The notes: a model not told the origin generated them from the sequence alone. 19,926 nt of DNA from Gammaproteobacteria bacterium (GCA_020445165.1 JAGRHE010000029.1:1-19926), one strand, 5' to 3'; positions 1 through 11,798 are shown, counted from the stretch's first letter. A program made the numbers and translations.

Positions 1-719
1 AACAACGCGATCCCGATCATGGCCCGCAGCAGCTTATCGAAGTTGGTGCCCTCGGGAAGAAACAGGGGCAACATCACCGACGACATGAACAGCACCGTGA
101 TCAGCGGGACGCCACGCCAGAACTCGATGAACACGATCGATACCGAGCGCACGATCGGCATGGTCGAACGCCGGCCAAGCGCGAGCAAGACGCCGAGAGG
201 GAAAGACGCCGCCATGCCAACCGAAGCCAGCACCAGGGTCAGCGTCAAACCACCCCAGCGGCTGGTTTCGACATGTTCCAGGCCGAACACACCGCCGGAA
301 AACAGGTAGAACGCAATCACCGGGTAGACGAAGACAATGAATCCACCGAGCCACAGTTTCCAACGGAAACGTTCGATGAAGAGTGGAATCACCAGCAGCA
401 CGATCAGGATCGCGGCAACATTGATGCGCCAGTACTCGCCTGGCGGGTAGAGGCCATACATAAACTGGTTGAAACGCACGTTGACGAATACCCAGCAGGC
501 ACCACCACTGGTACATGCGTCGCGCGAGTCGCCGACCCAGTCCGCGTTGACGAAGGCCCAATTGACCAGCGGCGGTATCGTGACCGCCAAGACGTAGATC
601 GCAGCGAGCGTCAGGAGGCCGTTCAACCATGATGAGAACAGGTTGGCGCGCAGCCAACCGATCAGACCGACGCTGGTCGACGGTGGTGGCAGGTCTGGAT
701 GTGGCGTGTGTTGTGTCAT
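1..719 (-). CDS. aapM: Amino-acid ABC transporter permease, AapM-type (partial)
   Basis: Inner-membrane permease subunit of a polar (general L-) amino-acid importer of the Aap/Bzt class, working with AapQ, the binding protein AapJ and an ATPase. The reading frame begins at an ATG at 719 and stays open to the left edge, giving about 239 residues, so the C-terminal part is missing. An AGGCGG ribosome site sits just before the ATG, 6 nt after the aapQ stop. Visible are a first membrane segment near residues 28-48 (LLTLAAIYVLAVTIPPLV), a periplasmic loop containing RDACTSGGACWVFVN, a second pair of hydrophobic helices, and the binding-protein-dependent permease motif region FIEFWRGVPLITVLFM near the end. 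The extra N-terminal helices and long loop are typical of AapM rather than small GlnP-type permeases. The ATPase gene aapP should follow outside the window. The family assignment is confident; amino-acid specificity is inferred. Confidence 0.93.
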   Translation of the reverse strand, partial: MTQHTPHPDLPPPSTSVGLIGWLRANLFSSWLNGLLTLAAIYVLAVTIPPLVNWAFVNADWVGDSRDACTSGGACWVFVNVRFNQFMYGLYPPGEYWRINVAAILIVLLVIPLFIERFRWKLWLGGFIVFVYPVIAFYLFSGGVFGLEHVETSRWGGLTLTLVLASVGMAASFPLGVLLALGRRSTMPIVRSVSIVFIEFWRGVPLITVLFMSSVMLPLFLPEGTNFDKLLRAMIGIAL

Positions 720-725
720 CGCCGC

Positions 726-1916
726 CTATCGCTCCACCAGTTGTTTACGCCTGTTGTACGCATTCATGAACATAGAGATGGTCAGACTGATGAGCAGATA
801 GACGGCCATGGTCATCGCGATCACCTCGACCGCCTGGCCGGTCTGGTTCAAGGTGGTACCGGCGAAGACGTTCACCAGGTCCGGATATCCGATAGCGGTT
901 GCCAGCGACGAGTTCTTGGTCAGGTTCAGGTACTGACTGGTGAGCTGTGGGATGATCACACGCATCGCCTGCGGGATGATGACCAGTTTCAAGGTGGTCC
1001 GCGGACGCAGACCCAGCGCATACGCCGCCTCGGTCTGGCCATGGCTCACCGACATGATGCCAGAGCGCACCGCTTCGGCAATGAAGGCACCCGTGTAAAT
1101 GCTTAGTGCCAGCACCAGCGCGGTCAGTTCCGGGATAACCTCCAAGCCGCCGCGGAAGTTGAAACCCTTGAGCTCGGGATATTCCCAATGCAGCGGCTGC
1201 CCTGCGGCCAGGAACACGATCAGCGGCAATCCGACAAGCAGGCTGATGCCGACGAGAAATGTCGGGAACTGCCGACCGGTTTCCTCCTGCCGCCGGCGCG
1301 CCCAGCGCCCGACCATCAAAACGGCAACCAACGCAACAACGAAAGCGGCCGCTACGAAACCAAAACCGTCGTCGGCCATCGGCTTGGGCAGGAACAGACC
1401 ACGGTTATTGAGGAACACGCTGTCACCCAGGCTCAGGCTCTGGCGTGGCAATGGCAAGGGTCGCAGCGCCGCGTAGTACCAGAACATGATCTGCAGAAGC
1501 AGCGGAATATTGCGAAACGTTTCGATGTAAACGGTTGCGAGTCGCGCCACCAGCCAGTTGCGTGACAGGCGCGCAACACCGACGAAGAAACCGATCACCG
1601 TGGCAAAGAAAATTCCGAGCGCAGCAACCAGCAGCGTGTTCAGCAGACCGACAAAGAAGGTTCGTCCGTAGGTGTAGGTTTCATCGTAGGGAATCAGAGA
1701 CTGCAGGATCCCGAAGCCGGCCTCGTTGGATAGGAAACCGAAACCGGTCGTGATGCCGCGCTGCGCCATGTTCTGCAGCGTGTTGCTGAGCAGGTAATAG
1801 CCGAATGCCGCAATTGCGAGCACCAACACGACCTGAAACACCAGGGCACGAAAAGCAGGCTGCCGCCACAGCACGGCTTTGCGAGCCGTTGACTGGAGCT
1901 GCTGGTCATTCGGCAT
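726..1916 (-). CDS. aapQ: Amino-acid ABC transporter permease, AapQ-type
   Basis: Second inner-membrane permease of the amino-acid importer, pairing with AapM. It has 396 residues, the usual size for AapQ/BztB. A first membrane helix lies at about residues 25-45, followed by the conserved NTLQNMAQRGITTGFGFL region, then TFFVGLLNTLLVAALGIFFA entering the permease domain and FRNIPLLLQIMFWYYAALRP. A middle insertion (about residues 150-250) carries extra helices. The EAA-type coupling loop reads EAAYALGLRPRTTLKLVIIPQA near residues 295-315, the contact to the ATPase. The ATG at 1916 is the only start available: an in-frame TGA lies 12 nt upstream. No clear Shine-Dalgarno sequence precedes it. 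It follows aapJ by 86 nt, with a strong hairpin between them, and is 6 nt from aapM. Confidence 0.95.
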   Translation of the reverse strand: MPNDQQLQSTARKAVLWRQPAFRALVFQVVLVLAIAAFGYYLLSNTLQNMAQRGITTGFGFLSNEAGFGILQSLIPYDETYTYGRTFFVGLLNTLLVAALGIFFATVIGFFVGVARLSRNWLVARLATVYIETFRNIPLLLQIMFWYYAALRPLPLPRQSLSLGDSVFLNNRGLFLPKPMADDGFGFVAAAFVVALVAVLMVGRWARRRQEETGRQFPTFLVGISLLVGLPLIVFLAAGQPLHWEYPELKGFNFRGGLEVIPELTALVLALSIYTGAFIAEAVRSGIMSVSHGQTEAAYALGLRPRTTLKLVIIPQAMRVIIPQLTSQYLNLTKNSSLATAIGYPDLVNVFAGTTLNQTGQAVEVIAMTMAVYLLISLTISMFMNAYNRRKQLVER

Positions 1917-1950
1917 GAGGAAATGTCATCTGCGGATTCGCGGAAGCCGT

Positions 1951-1990
1951 GGCCGGCCGGCGCAGACGAAGCTGCAAACCGGCCGGGGCC
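1951..1990 (-). promoter_or_regulatory. Intercistronic hairpin between aapJ and aapQ
   Basis: On the transcribed (minus) strand an 8-bp GC-only stem (CCGGCCGG at 1979-1986 with its complement at 1953-1960) encloses a second 4-bp stem GCAG/CTGC closing a CTTCGT loop. No T-run follows, so it is not a canonical intrinsic terminator. Hairpins after the binding-protein gene of ABC operons are known to protect upstream mRNA or partly terminate, giving more binding protein than permease; that role is inferred here. Confidence 0.55.
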
Positions 1991-2002
1991 TGACGGATCA
2001 AC

Positions 2003-3019
2003 TCAGCGGATCGGCGGCGCGTACTGGATACCGCCCTTGTTCCACAGCGCGTTGAGGCCACGCGAGATGTTCAACGGGCTGCCGCCGCCAACGTTGCGCT
2101 CGAACACCTCTCCATAGTTGCCGACCAGCTTGATGATGTTGTAGGCCCAATCATCGGGCAGGCCCATCCATTCACCCTTGACACCTTCCAGGCCGAGCAG
2201 GCGGCGCACGTTCGGGTCGGTCGAATTAGCCTTCATTTCGTCCACATTCTGCGACGTGACGCCAAGTTCTTCGGCGTTGATCATCGCGAACAGCATCCAC
2301 TTGACGATGTTGAACCATTCGTCGTCACCCTGGCGCACGACCGGTCCGAGAGGCTCCTTGGAGATCACGTCCGGCAGGACCACGGCCTGGTCCGGGTTCT
2401 GCAGCGTGATGCGCAAGGCGTACAGCTGCGACTGGTCCGAGGTCAGGGCATCGCAACGACCGGCCTCGAAGGCCTTGACCGTCTGCGGCGAGGTATCGAA
2501 GGTGATCGGCGTATAGCTCATCTTGTTACTGCGGAAGTAATCCGCGAGGTTGAGCTCGGTGGTGGTGCCTGCCTGGATGCAGAACGAAGCGCCATCGAGT
2601 TCCTTGGCACTGCTCAGGCCAAGGTTCTTGTTCACCAGGAACCCCTGGCCGTCGTAGTAATTCACGCCGGTGAAATTCAGGCCCAGCGATGTATCGCGGG
2701 TCAGGGTCCATGTCGTGTTGCGCGGCAACATATCGATCTCACCTGACTGCAGGGCCGTGAACCGCTCTTTGGCCGTCAGCGGGTTGTATTTTACCTTTTC
2801 AGCATCACCGAAAATCGCTGCGGCGACTGCGCGACACATGTCAACGTCGATGCCGGTGAATTTGCCGCTGTCATCGGCCACCGAAAACCCGGGCAGGCCG
2901 GTGCTGACGCCACACTGCACGTGGCCGTTCTTCTTCACAGCATCAAGCGTGGGGCCGGCATGTGCCGCCGCCGTAAAGACCAGCGCAGCAGCCAGGCCGG
3001 CAAGTGATTGTTTCTGCAT
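2003..3019 (-). CDS. aapJ: Periplasmic amino-acid-binding protein, AapJ-type
   Basis: Solute-binding protein that captures polar L-amino acids in the periplasm and delivers them to AapQ/AapM. It has 338 residues, the family's usual length. The signal peptide is MQKQSLAGLAAALVFTAAAH with a likely type I cleavage after AHA at residue 21. The mature protein begins GPTLDAVKKNGHVQCGVSTG and has the class III binding-protein pattern: FTGIDVDMCRAVAAAIFG, the RFTALQSGEIDMLPRNTTWT strand-turn, and the second-lobe motif SFCIQAGTTTELNLADYFR. The ending LNALWNKGGIQYAPPIR is characteristic of AapJ/BztA. A GGAGGAG ribosome site lies 6 nt before the ATG. It is the first gene of the importer operon, 233 nt after ligA. 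The family call is very secure; the substrate range is inferred from homologues. Confidence 0.96.
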   Translation of the reverse strand: MQKQSLAGLAAALVFTAAAHAGPTLDAVKKNGHVQCGVSTGLPGFSVADDSGKFTGIDVDMCRAVAAAIFGDAEKVKYNPLTAKERFTALQSGEIDMLPRNTTWTLTRDTSLGLNFTGVNYYDGQGFLVNKNLGLSSAKELDGASFCIQAGTTTELNLADYFRSNKMSYTPITFDTSPQTVKAFEAGRCDALTSDQSQLYALRITLQNPDQAVVLPDVISKEPLGPVVRQGDDEWFNIVKWMLFAMINAEELGVTSQNVDEMKANSTDPNVRRLLGLEGVKGEWMGLPDDWAYNIIKLVGNYGEVFERNVGGGSPLNISRGLNALWNKGGIQYAPPIR

Positions 3020-3252
3020 ATCGGTTCTCCTCCGGGCGATCGGGAATTCTTATTAAATTGCGTACCGGCGGTCGGAGCTGGACGGCGCCTTGACTTCAGC
3101 GGTTCGACCGACGATGCAGCCGAGTGTGTCCTCACGGCCAGCGAGCGTCAAGGCACGCCGTCTGTCGCGCAGCATCCTTCCCGTCCTGTTCAGCCCCGGT
3201 CGCCCCGGCCGGAATCGCGGCACGCCGTGCAATCGTGCCGACGAACCGGTGA
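3020..3252 (-). promoter_or_regulatory. ligA-aapJ intergenic region, presumed aapJ promoter
   Basis: This 233-nt gap separates two functionally unrelated minus-strand genes and should hold the aap promoter. An AT-rich stretch at 3041-3060 (minus strand CAATTTAATAAGAATTCCCG) stands out from the GC-rich surroundings and could hold a -10 element, but no good -35 hexamer is found 16-18 nt upstream of it. An alternative TTGACG hexamer lies near 3146-3151 without a convincing -10. Amino-acid importers of this class are often under nitrogen control, but I find no correctly spaced sigma-54 site here. Confidence 0.35.
3218..3240 (-). terminator. Hairpin just downstream of ligA, possible terminator
   Basis: A perfect 7-bp inverted repeat, CGGCACG and CGTGCCG, with a 9-nt loop begins 12 nt past the ligA stop codon. 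It could end the smc-zipA-ligA transcript, but no T-tract follows on the minus strand, so a Rho-assisted or processing role is equally possible. Confidence 0.35.
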
Positions 3253-6335
<3,083 letters not shown>

Positions 6336-6387
6336 GCCTTCTGGTTTCCGTTCAAGCTGCACATGCCAAAAGCGCACTGGCGATGAT

Positions 6388-9300
6388 TCACACCGCTGCC
6401 AATGCCGCCGCCTGCTCGACATCCACCGCAACGAGCCGTGACACCCCGGGTTCGTGCATGGTCACACCACTGAGCTGATTGGCGATTTCCATCGTCACCT
6501 TGTTGTGGGTGATGAAGATGAACTGCACGTGCTCCGACATCTCCTTGACCATGGCCGAGTAACGTCCGACGTTGGCATCATCGAGCGGCGCATCCACCTC
6601 GTCGAGCATACAGAATGGTGCCGGATTGAGGCGGAAGATCGCAAACACCAGGGCTACTGCGGTCAGCGCTTTTTCACCGCCCGACAGCAGATGGATGCTG
6701 CTGTTGCGTTTGCCCGGCGGACGCGCCATGACCGTGACGCCGGTATCGAGCAGATCCTCGCCGGTCAGTTCCAGGTAGGCGTGGCCGCCACCGAACAATT
6801 TCGGGAACAGTTCCTTGAATCCGGCATCCACCCGATCGAAGGTTTCCTTGAACCGGGTCCGGGTCTCGCGATCGATCTTGCGGATCGCCTCTTCGAGGGT
6901 TTCGAGCGACTTGCTGACATCCGCATGCTGGCTGTCCAAATAGGCCATGCGTTCGCTCTGCTCCTTGAACTCATCGATGGCTGCCAGGTTGATCGCACCC
7001 AGTCGCTGGATGCGGCCGGCGAGATCCTCGACCCGCTGCTGCCACGCCTGGATACTGGCTTCTTCCGGCATTTCGGACATCAACTGCTCGCGCTCGAAAT
7101 CCGTCTCTGCGAGCTGCTCTTCGAGCGTGTTTCCACGCACGATGATCTCCTGACGCGACATACGTGACTGATCCAGCCGACTGCGTTCGTCCTGCACGCG
7201 CTGCTCGACCAGATGCCGCGAGCGATCCAGCTCGCGCAATTCGTGATCGATGGATTCGAGAGACTTGCGCGCCTCGGTCAACTGCTTTTCGACCGTGGCA
7301 CGTTGTTCCAGGTGCTGTTCCAGACGCAGCTGCTGCTCGCCGATCGGCGCCTTGCTCGCCTCCAGGCTCTGCTCGAGATCGGCGCAGCGCTTCTGCAGGT
7401 CACCCAGCTGCTGCTGCATGCGGTCTATGCCAGAGCGAAGCGATCCCTCTGACGAACGCATCGATTCGACGCGCAACGCGATCTCGTGGACCCGGTTACG
7501 TGCCTCGCCGGCCTGCGTCCGCACCTTGTCGAGAACCTCGCGCAAGGCATCGCGACGCGATACGAACTGTTCGCGCTGCTTGCCGAGATCGTCAATCGAC
7601 GCCAGCGCCTGGTGCAGACTGCGCCGTGCGCTGTCCATGTCCGCCGCACCCTGCTCGATCTGCTGGTTGAGATCAGAAGCGTCCTTATCCAGTCCCTCCA
7701 GTCGATGACGGACCTGCTCGGCGCGCGCCTGTTTTCCACTGAGAACCGCGCGCACCTCGCTGACCAGTCGCTGGGCCGCCTCCAGTTCCCGCTGCTGCAC
7801 CTCGCGTGCCTGCTCTGCATCAACCAGGGCACGCCGGTCGTCGGCCAACTGTGTCGCAAGTGCCTCGACGCGTGGCTCCAGCTCGGCCAGTCGATGCGTG
7901 AGTTCGCGAATCTCCTGCTCGCGCGCGAGCACACCGGCACGTGCATCCGCCCCGCGCTGAAGGCTGATCCAGCCACGACCCACACGCAAACCGTCTGGCG
8001 TCACCAGGCATTCCCCGGCCGCCAGGGTGTTGCGCCGCGCCAGGGCATCAGCCAGGTCGCGCGCCGTGTGCAGCGTGTTGAGCACGTACGTCAACGCCGC
8101 CGAACCGGTCACGAACTGGGCCAGAGTGCCTGGCCTGGGCGCAACAGATTCGCCGCTCATCTCGAACAGGCTGATGTTGCCGCGCTCGATCGCGGTAAGC
8201 CCATCGCTTGACTCTTCCAGGCGTTCGACGACTACCGACTGCAACTGTTCTGCCAGCACCACCTCGACCGCTTTCTGCCACTCGCGCGAGACATCGAGGG
8301 TCTCCAGCAGACGTTTGGCGTCGCTCAAACCACGCTCCGACAACCAACGCGCGACCGCCTTGTCACCTTCGCCGCGTGCAGCCTGCTGCAGAGCCTGCAA
8401 CGAGGAAAGCCGACCCTGCAGGGTCTGCGTCTCTGTCCGCGCCGCAGCCAGTTCCTCCTGGGCCTGCTGGCCACGCTCGCGCAGGTCGCGAATCGATTGC
8501 ACGCGCGCCTCAACCCGCTCGCGCACGATCTGGAGTGCCGCCTCGCCCTCACCTTCGCGACGCTGCAGGTCGTTGATCTCGGCCTGCAAAGAAACATCCG
8601 CCAGCTGCTGGCGCTCCTCCGAGACACGCGCGAGTCGCCGCTTGAGTTGTGTCTCCTGCTGCTCGAGGTGATTGATACGGGTGCGTTCGACCTGGGCCAG
8701 CTGGGCCGGCTCGTTGGCGCTCTGGTTGAAACTGTCCCACTCGGCCTGCCAGGCCTGCATCGCCGTTTCCGCATCCTGCTGCTCGCGCGCGGCATCGTCC
8801 GCTTTCGCCCTTGCCTCTTCGAGCATCGGCTGGTCACGTTCGAGTTCACCGGCGAGCTCGGCCAGCCGACTGCTGTCCTGCTCGCTCAGGTTCATGGCCT
8901 GCTGCAGTGACTGGCGTGCCTGTACCAGGTCGGATTCCTGCTGGCGCCGCGACTCGCGGGCGTACTGAATGGACTCTTCCAGTCGGGCAATCTCGGAGCC
9001 GACGGCGTAGAACCTGCCCTGCACCTCGTTGAAACCGTCATTCGCCTCGGCATGTGCCGCGCGCTGCTGTTCGATTCGGGCCTCGAGGTTTCGCTGGTCG
9101 GCGATCGCCGATTGCAGCTTGTTCTCCTGCTCGGCGATGGCCCGGTCGCGACGCTCGATATCAGTCAGCATGTCGGCCAGTCGCAGGGCCAGCAGCTCGG
9201 CGCGCACGCGACGCTCCTCGTCGCGCAAGGTCTTGTATTTCTCCGCCGTTGCCGCCTGGCGCTCGAGGTGGCGCAACTGCTTTTGCACCTCTTCACGCAG

Positions 9301-9888
9301 GTCGTCGAGACGCTCAAGGTTTTCGCGCGTGTGTCCGATCCGGTTCTCGGTCTCTCTCCGGCGCTCCTTGTACTTCGATATACCGGCCGCTTCTTCGAGG
9401 TAGACACGAAGGTCCTCGGGCCGTGCCTCAATGATGCGCGAGATCATCCCCTGCTCGATGATCGAGTAGCTGCGTGGCCCCAGGCCGGTACCGAGAAAGA
9501 GATCGGTGATGTCGCGCCGACGACAACGCACACCGTTCAGGAAGTAGACCGACTGGCCATCACGCGTAACCTGTCGCTTGACGGAGATCTCGCTGTAATT
9601 GGCATGCTGCCCGCCAACCGTGCCGTCGGCGTTGTCGAACACCAGTTCGATCGAGGCCATGCCAACCGGTTTGCGGCTGCTCGAACCGTTGAATATCACG
9701 TCTGACATAGACTCGCCGCGCAGGTTCTTGGCAGAACTCTCGCCCATAACCCAGCGCACGGCATCGATCACGTTCGATTTGCCGCAGCCATTCGGACCGA
9801 CGATGCCAACCAGGTTACTGGGGAACAGGACGGTGGTCGGGTCGACGAAGGATTTGAAGCCCGCCAGCTTGATTTTTTCCAGACGCAT
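6388..9888 (-). CDS. smc: Chromosome segregation protein SMC
   Basis: ATPase of the bacterial condensin, which with ScpA and ScpB loops and compacts the chromosome. From the ATG at 9888 it has 1166 residues, the usual SMC length. The N-terminal head starts MRLEKIKLAGFKSFVDPTTV and carries Walker A GPNGCGKSN at 31-39. Two long, Gln/Glu/Arg-rich coiled coils (about 165-500 and 670-1000) flank a central hinge around 510-650 (start RGLSDAKRLLETLDV, end DGLRVGRGWISLQRG). The C-terminal head has the signature LSGGEKALTAVAL at about 1068 and Walker B CMLDEVDAPLDD near 1093. The frame extends to a GTG at 9951, but homology fixes the start at 9888; no Shine-Dalgarno sequence is evident there. The presence of SMC implies the organism does not rely on the MukBEF system of enterics. 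Confidence 0.97.
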   Translation of the reverse strand: MRLEKIKLAGFKSFVDPTTVLFPSNLVGIVGPNGCGKSNVIDAVRWVMGESSAKNLRGESMSDVIFNGSSSRKPVGMASIELVFDNADGTVGGQHANYSEISVKRQVTRDGQSVYFLNGVRCRRRDITDLFLGTGLGPRSYSIIEQGMISRIIEARPEDLRVYLEEAAGISKYKERRRETENRIGHTRENLERLDDLREEVQKQLRHLERQAATAEKYKTLRDEERRVRAELLALRLADMLTDIERRDRAIAEQENKLQSAIADQRNLEARIEQQRAAHAEANDGFNEVQGRFYAVGSEIARLEESIQYARESRRQQESDLVQARQSLQQAMNLSEQDSSRLAELAGELERDQPMLEEARAKADDAAREQQDAETAMQAWQAEWDSFNQSANEPAQLAQVERTRINHLEQQETQLKRRLARVSEERQQLADVSLQAEINDLQRREGEGEAALQIVRERVEARVQSIRDLRERGQQAQEELAAARTETQTLQGRLSSLQALQQAARGEGDKAVARWLSERGLSDAKRLLETLDVSREWQKAVEVVLAEQLQSVVVERLEESSDGLTAIERGNISLFEMSGESVAPRPGTLAQFVTGSAALTYVLNTLHTARDLADALARRNTLAAGECLVTPDGLRVGRGWISLQRGADARAGVLAREQEIRELTHRLAELEPRVEALATQLADDRRALVDAEQAREVQQRELEAAQRLVSEVRAVLSGKQARAEQVRHRLEGLDKDASDLNQQIEQGAADMDSARRSLHQALASIDDLGKQREQFVSRRDALREVLDKVRTQAGEARNRVHEIALRVESMRSSEGSLRSGIDRMQQQLGDLQKRCADLEQSLEASKAPIGEQQLRLEQHLEQRATVEKQLTEARKSLESIDHELRELDRSRHLVEQRVQDERSRLDQSRMSRQEIIVRGNTLEEQLAETDFEREQLMSEMPEEASIQAWQQRVEDLAGRIQRLGAINLAAIDEFKEQSERMAYLDSQHADVSKSLETLEEAIRKIDRETRTRFKETFDRVDAGFKELFPKLFGGGHAYLELTGEDLLDTGVTVMARPPGKRNSSIHLLSGGEKALTAVALVFAIFRLNPAPFCMLDEVDAPLDDANVGRYSAMVKEMSEHVQFIFITHNKVTMEIANQLSGVTMHEPGVSRLVAVDVEQAAALAAV

Positions 9889-10080
9889 GGGCGGCAAAGA
9901 TACAGGATGCGCGACACGCCGGACAAGCGCGGCGCTCGTCTCGACGAACACCGCAGCAAAACACCGTAGGAGCCTGTTTACAGAGTATTTTCAGGACAAT
10001 GCTGAAGCAGATTGTCGGCGCCGCGAGGGTTGCCTGATTTATACTGCGCGCACATTTTCAACGCTGTAGCCGGAATTGCC
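9889..10080. promoter_or_regulatory. Divergent smc / queF promoter region
   Basis: This 192-nt gap separates the divergent smc and queF genes and must hold promoters in both directions. For queF a TATACT -10 hexamer lies at 10040-10045, placing the transcript start near 10052 and leaving a leader of about 30 nt; no strong -35 is seen at 17 nt. For smc the best pair is TTGTCC (minus, 9926-9921) and TATCTT (9902-9897) with an 18-nt spacer, which would give a nearly leaderless mRNA consistent with the missing ribosome site. A broken dyad, CAATGCTG AAG CAGATTG, lies at 9997-10014. The short queF leader has no room for a preQ1 riboswitch. Confidence 0.45.
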
Positions 10081-10470
10081 ATGTCCACCTCGCCAACCAG
10101 AGACCTGGAGACGTTCGAGAATCCGCGCCCGGAGCGCGACTACACGATCCGTATCCGTATCCCGGAATTCACCTGCCTGTGCCCGAAAACCGGTCAGCCT
10201 GACTTTGCCACCCTGTTTCTCGACTATGTGCCGGACCGGCACTGTGTGGAGCTGAAATCGCTCAAGCTGTATGTCTGGTCGTTCCGCGACGAAGGCGCAT
10301 TTCACGAGGCAGTCACCAACCAGATTCTCGACGACCTGGTTCGTGCGACATCGCCGCGCTTCATGCGCCTGACCGCAGAATTCAACGTCCGTGGCGGCGT
10401 CTACACGAACGTCGTCGCCGAGCATCGTGCCCCGGACTGGACCCCGCCTGCCCCCGTGACCCTGCCCTGA
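10081..10470 (+). CDS. queF: NADPH-dependent 7-cyano-7-deazaguanine reductase QueF, short type
   Basis: Reduces the nitrile preQ0 to the amine preQ1 with two NADPH, a late step of queuosine synthesis for tRNA wobble modification. The ATG at 10081 gives 129 residues, a single tunnel-fold unit like Bacillus subtilis QueF, not the 280-residue bimodular form of E. coli. The catalytic site is visible: C34 in [11 protein letters not shown] forms the thioimide with preQ0 and D41 is the proton donor. The QueF family motif ELKSLKLY is at 57-64 (E57 binds substrate), followed by H75-E76. The frame is open upstream to an ATG at 10012, but that extension lacks family similarity and would overlap the promoter. 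It probably forms a two-gene unit with the sugar kinase 17 nt downstream. Confidence 0.96.
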   Translation: MSTSPTRDLETFENPRPERDYTIRIRIPEFTCLCPKTGQPDFATLFLDYVPDRHCVELKSLKLYVWSFRDEGAFHEAVTNQILDDLVRATSPRFMRLTAEFNVRGGVYTNVVAEHRAPDWTPPAPVTLP

Positions 10471-10487
10471 TCGGCGAGCATTGCCGA

Positions 10488-11798
10488 ATGTCGGTAGCCG
10501 AGACCTGTTTCATCGGCATCGACCTCGGCACGTCCGGGTGTCGCACCATCGCCATCGACCCGGGCGGAGCCGTGATCGCCTCGTCACGTGCGGCGATGCC
10601 GGAATCCCTGCGCAGCGCGGATGGCGGTAGCGAGCAGCAGCCCGAAGACTGGTGGCAGGCAGCCAGCACCACCCTTGCCGACGTGATCGGGCAGACTGAC
10701 GCCAGGGTCAAAGCAATCTGTGTCGACGGCACGTCATCGAGCCTGCTGCTTTGCGATGCCGACGGCCGCCCCTGTTCACCGGCATTAATGTATGACGACC
10801 AACGCGCAAAGGACGAAGCGGCGATCATCGAGCGGCACGCGCCTGCCGGGTCGGCTGCACGGGGAGCGTCCTCGGCACTGGCCAAGCTGATGTTCCTGTT
10901 GCGCACGCCGCACTCGGCAGGCCGCGCCCGGCATGCCGTCCACCAGGCCGATTGGATCGCAAGCAGGCTGACCGGGCGGTTCGGTGTCAGCGACGAAAAC
11001 AACGCGCTCAAACTCGGCTATGACCCACAACAGCGCAAATGGCCGCAGTGGTTTGAACCGTTGGCGGTTCCTGCCTCGCTGTTGCCACGGGTCAGCGTGG
11101 TGGGTGATGTGCTCGGGACAGTATCTGGACAGACCGCTGAACGCTTCGGGCTGGAACCAGACACTCTCGTTGTCGCAGGCACCACTGACAGCAATGCCGC
11201 CTTCCTGGCAGCCGGCGCCACACACTGCGGCGAAGCGGTCACATCGCTCGGCAGCACCCTGGTCCTGAAGGTGCTCGGCGAGCGACCGGTAAACGCAGCC
11301 ACCTACGGTGTTTACAGTCACCGCATCGGCGAGCGATGGCTGATAGGCGGCGCATCCAACACCGGCGGCTCGGTTCTGCGTCGATTTTTCAGCGACACTG
11401 AACTGGTCGCGTTGAGTGCACAGATCGACCCGACGACCGACAGCGGCCTGGATTACTACCCACTGCCCGCCACCGGTGAACGTTTCCCGATCGCCGATCC
11501 GACGTTGCCTGCACGCCTGGCGCCCCGACCGACGGACAAGGTCCGCTTTCTGCAAGGCATACTGGAAGGCATCGCCCGTATCGAGGCCGTCGGCTACCGG
11601 TGCCTGGCCGAGCTCGGAGCACCCTACCCGGTCAGGGTGCTGAGTTGCGGGGGAGGCGCGGCCAACGAAAACTGGCTCCGGTTGCGCCAGCGCCTGCTCG
11701 GCGTGCCTGTCGAGCGCGCCACACACGATGAAGCCGCCTACGGCTCAGCCCTGCTGGCAAGGCAGGCGCTCGTCAGACGTGAGCCGACACCAAGCTGA
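10488..11798 (+). CDS. FGGY-family carbohydrate kinase, D-ribulose kinase-like
   Basis: ATP-dependent sugar kinase of the FGGY (ribulokinase/xylulokinase/glycerol kinase) family. It has 436 residues, shorter than the roughly 500-residue classical members and close to the compact cyanobacterial and plant enzymes shown to phosphorylate D-ribulose. Seen in the sequence: the phosphate-1 loop FIGIDLGTSGCR with D12, the VDGTSSSLLLCD strand at about 79-90, the substrate-contact motif MYDDQRA at 101-107, the catalytic aspartate D234 in AGTTDSNAAFL, the hinge motif TSLGSTLVL, and the adenosine-binding motif LSCGGGAANENWLRLRQ near 386-402. The start at 10488 has only a weak GGCGAG ribosome site. It lies 17 nt after queF with no obvious metabolic link to it. 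The family is certain; the substrate is a guess from overall resemblance. Confidence 0.85.
   Translation: MSVAETCFIGIDLGTSGCRTIAIDPGGAVIASSRAAMPESLRSADGGSEQQPEDWWQAASTTLADVIGQTDARVKAICVDGTSSSLLLCDADGRPCSPALMYDDQRAKDEAAIIERHAPAGSAARGASSALAKLMFLLRTPHSAGRARHAVHQADWIASRLTGRFGVSDENNALKLGYDPQQRKWPQWFEPLAVPASLLPRVSVVGDVLGTVSGQTAERFGLEPDTLVVAGTTDSNAAFLAAGATHCGEAVTSLGSTLVLKVLGERPVNAATYGVYSHRIGERWLIGGASNTGGSVLRRFFSDTELVALSAQIDPTTDSGLDYYPLPATGERFPIADPTLPARLAPRPTDKVRFLQGILEGIARIEAVGYRCLAELGAPYPVRVLSCGGGAANENWLRLRQRLLGVPVERATHDEAAYGSALLARQALVRREPTPS

Noticed and set aside
34..657. Minus-strand frame of 207 codons at the left edge
   Set aside because: It is out of frame with the real AapM permease, which is open from 719 to the edge and shows membrane helices and the permease motif.
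3228..3239. GGCACGATTGC downstream of ligA, resembling a sigma-54 promoter for aapJ
   Set aside because: The spacing between the two halves is about 3 nt too short, and the sequence is part of a hairpin.
6454..9705. Several plus-strand frames of 200-240 codons opposite smc
   Set aside because: They mirror the codon pattern of the SMC coiled coil and have low-complexity compositions without recognisable domains.
10046..10080. Possible preQ1 riboswitch upstream of queF
   Set aside because: The predicted leader is only about 30 nt and shows no H-type pseudoknot arms or A-rich tail typical of that riboswitch.
10785..11726. Minus-strand open frame of 313 codons opposite the sugar kinase
   Set aside because: The plus strand carries a complete FGGY kinase with intact motifs; the opposite frame has no recognisable motif.
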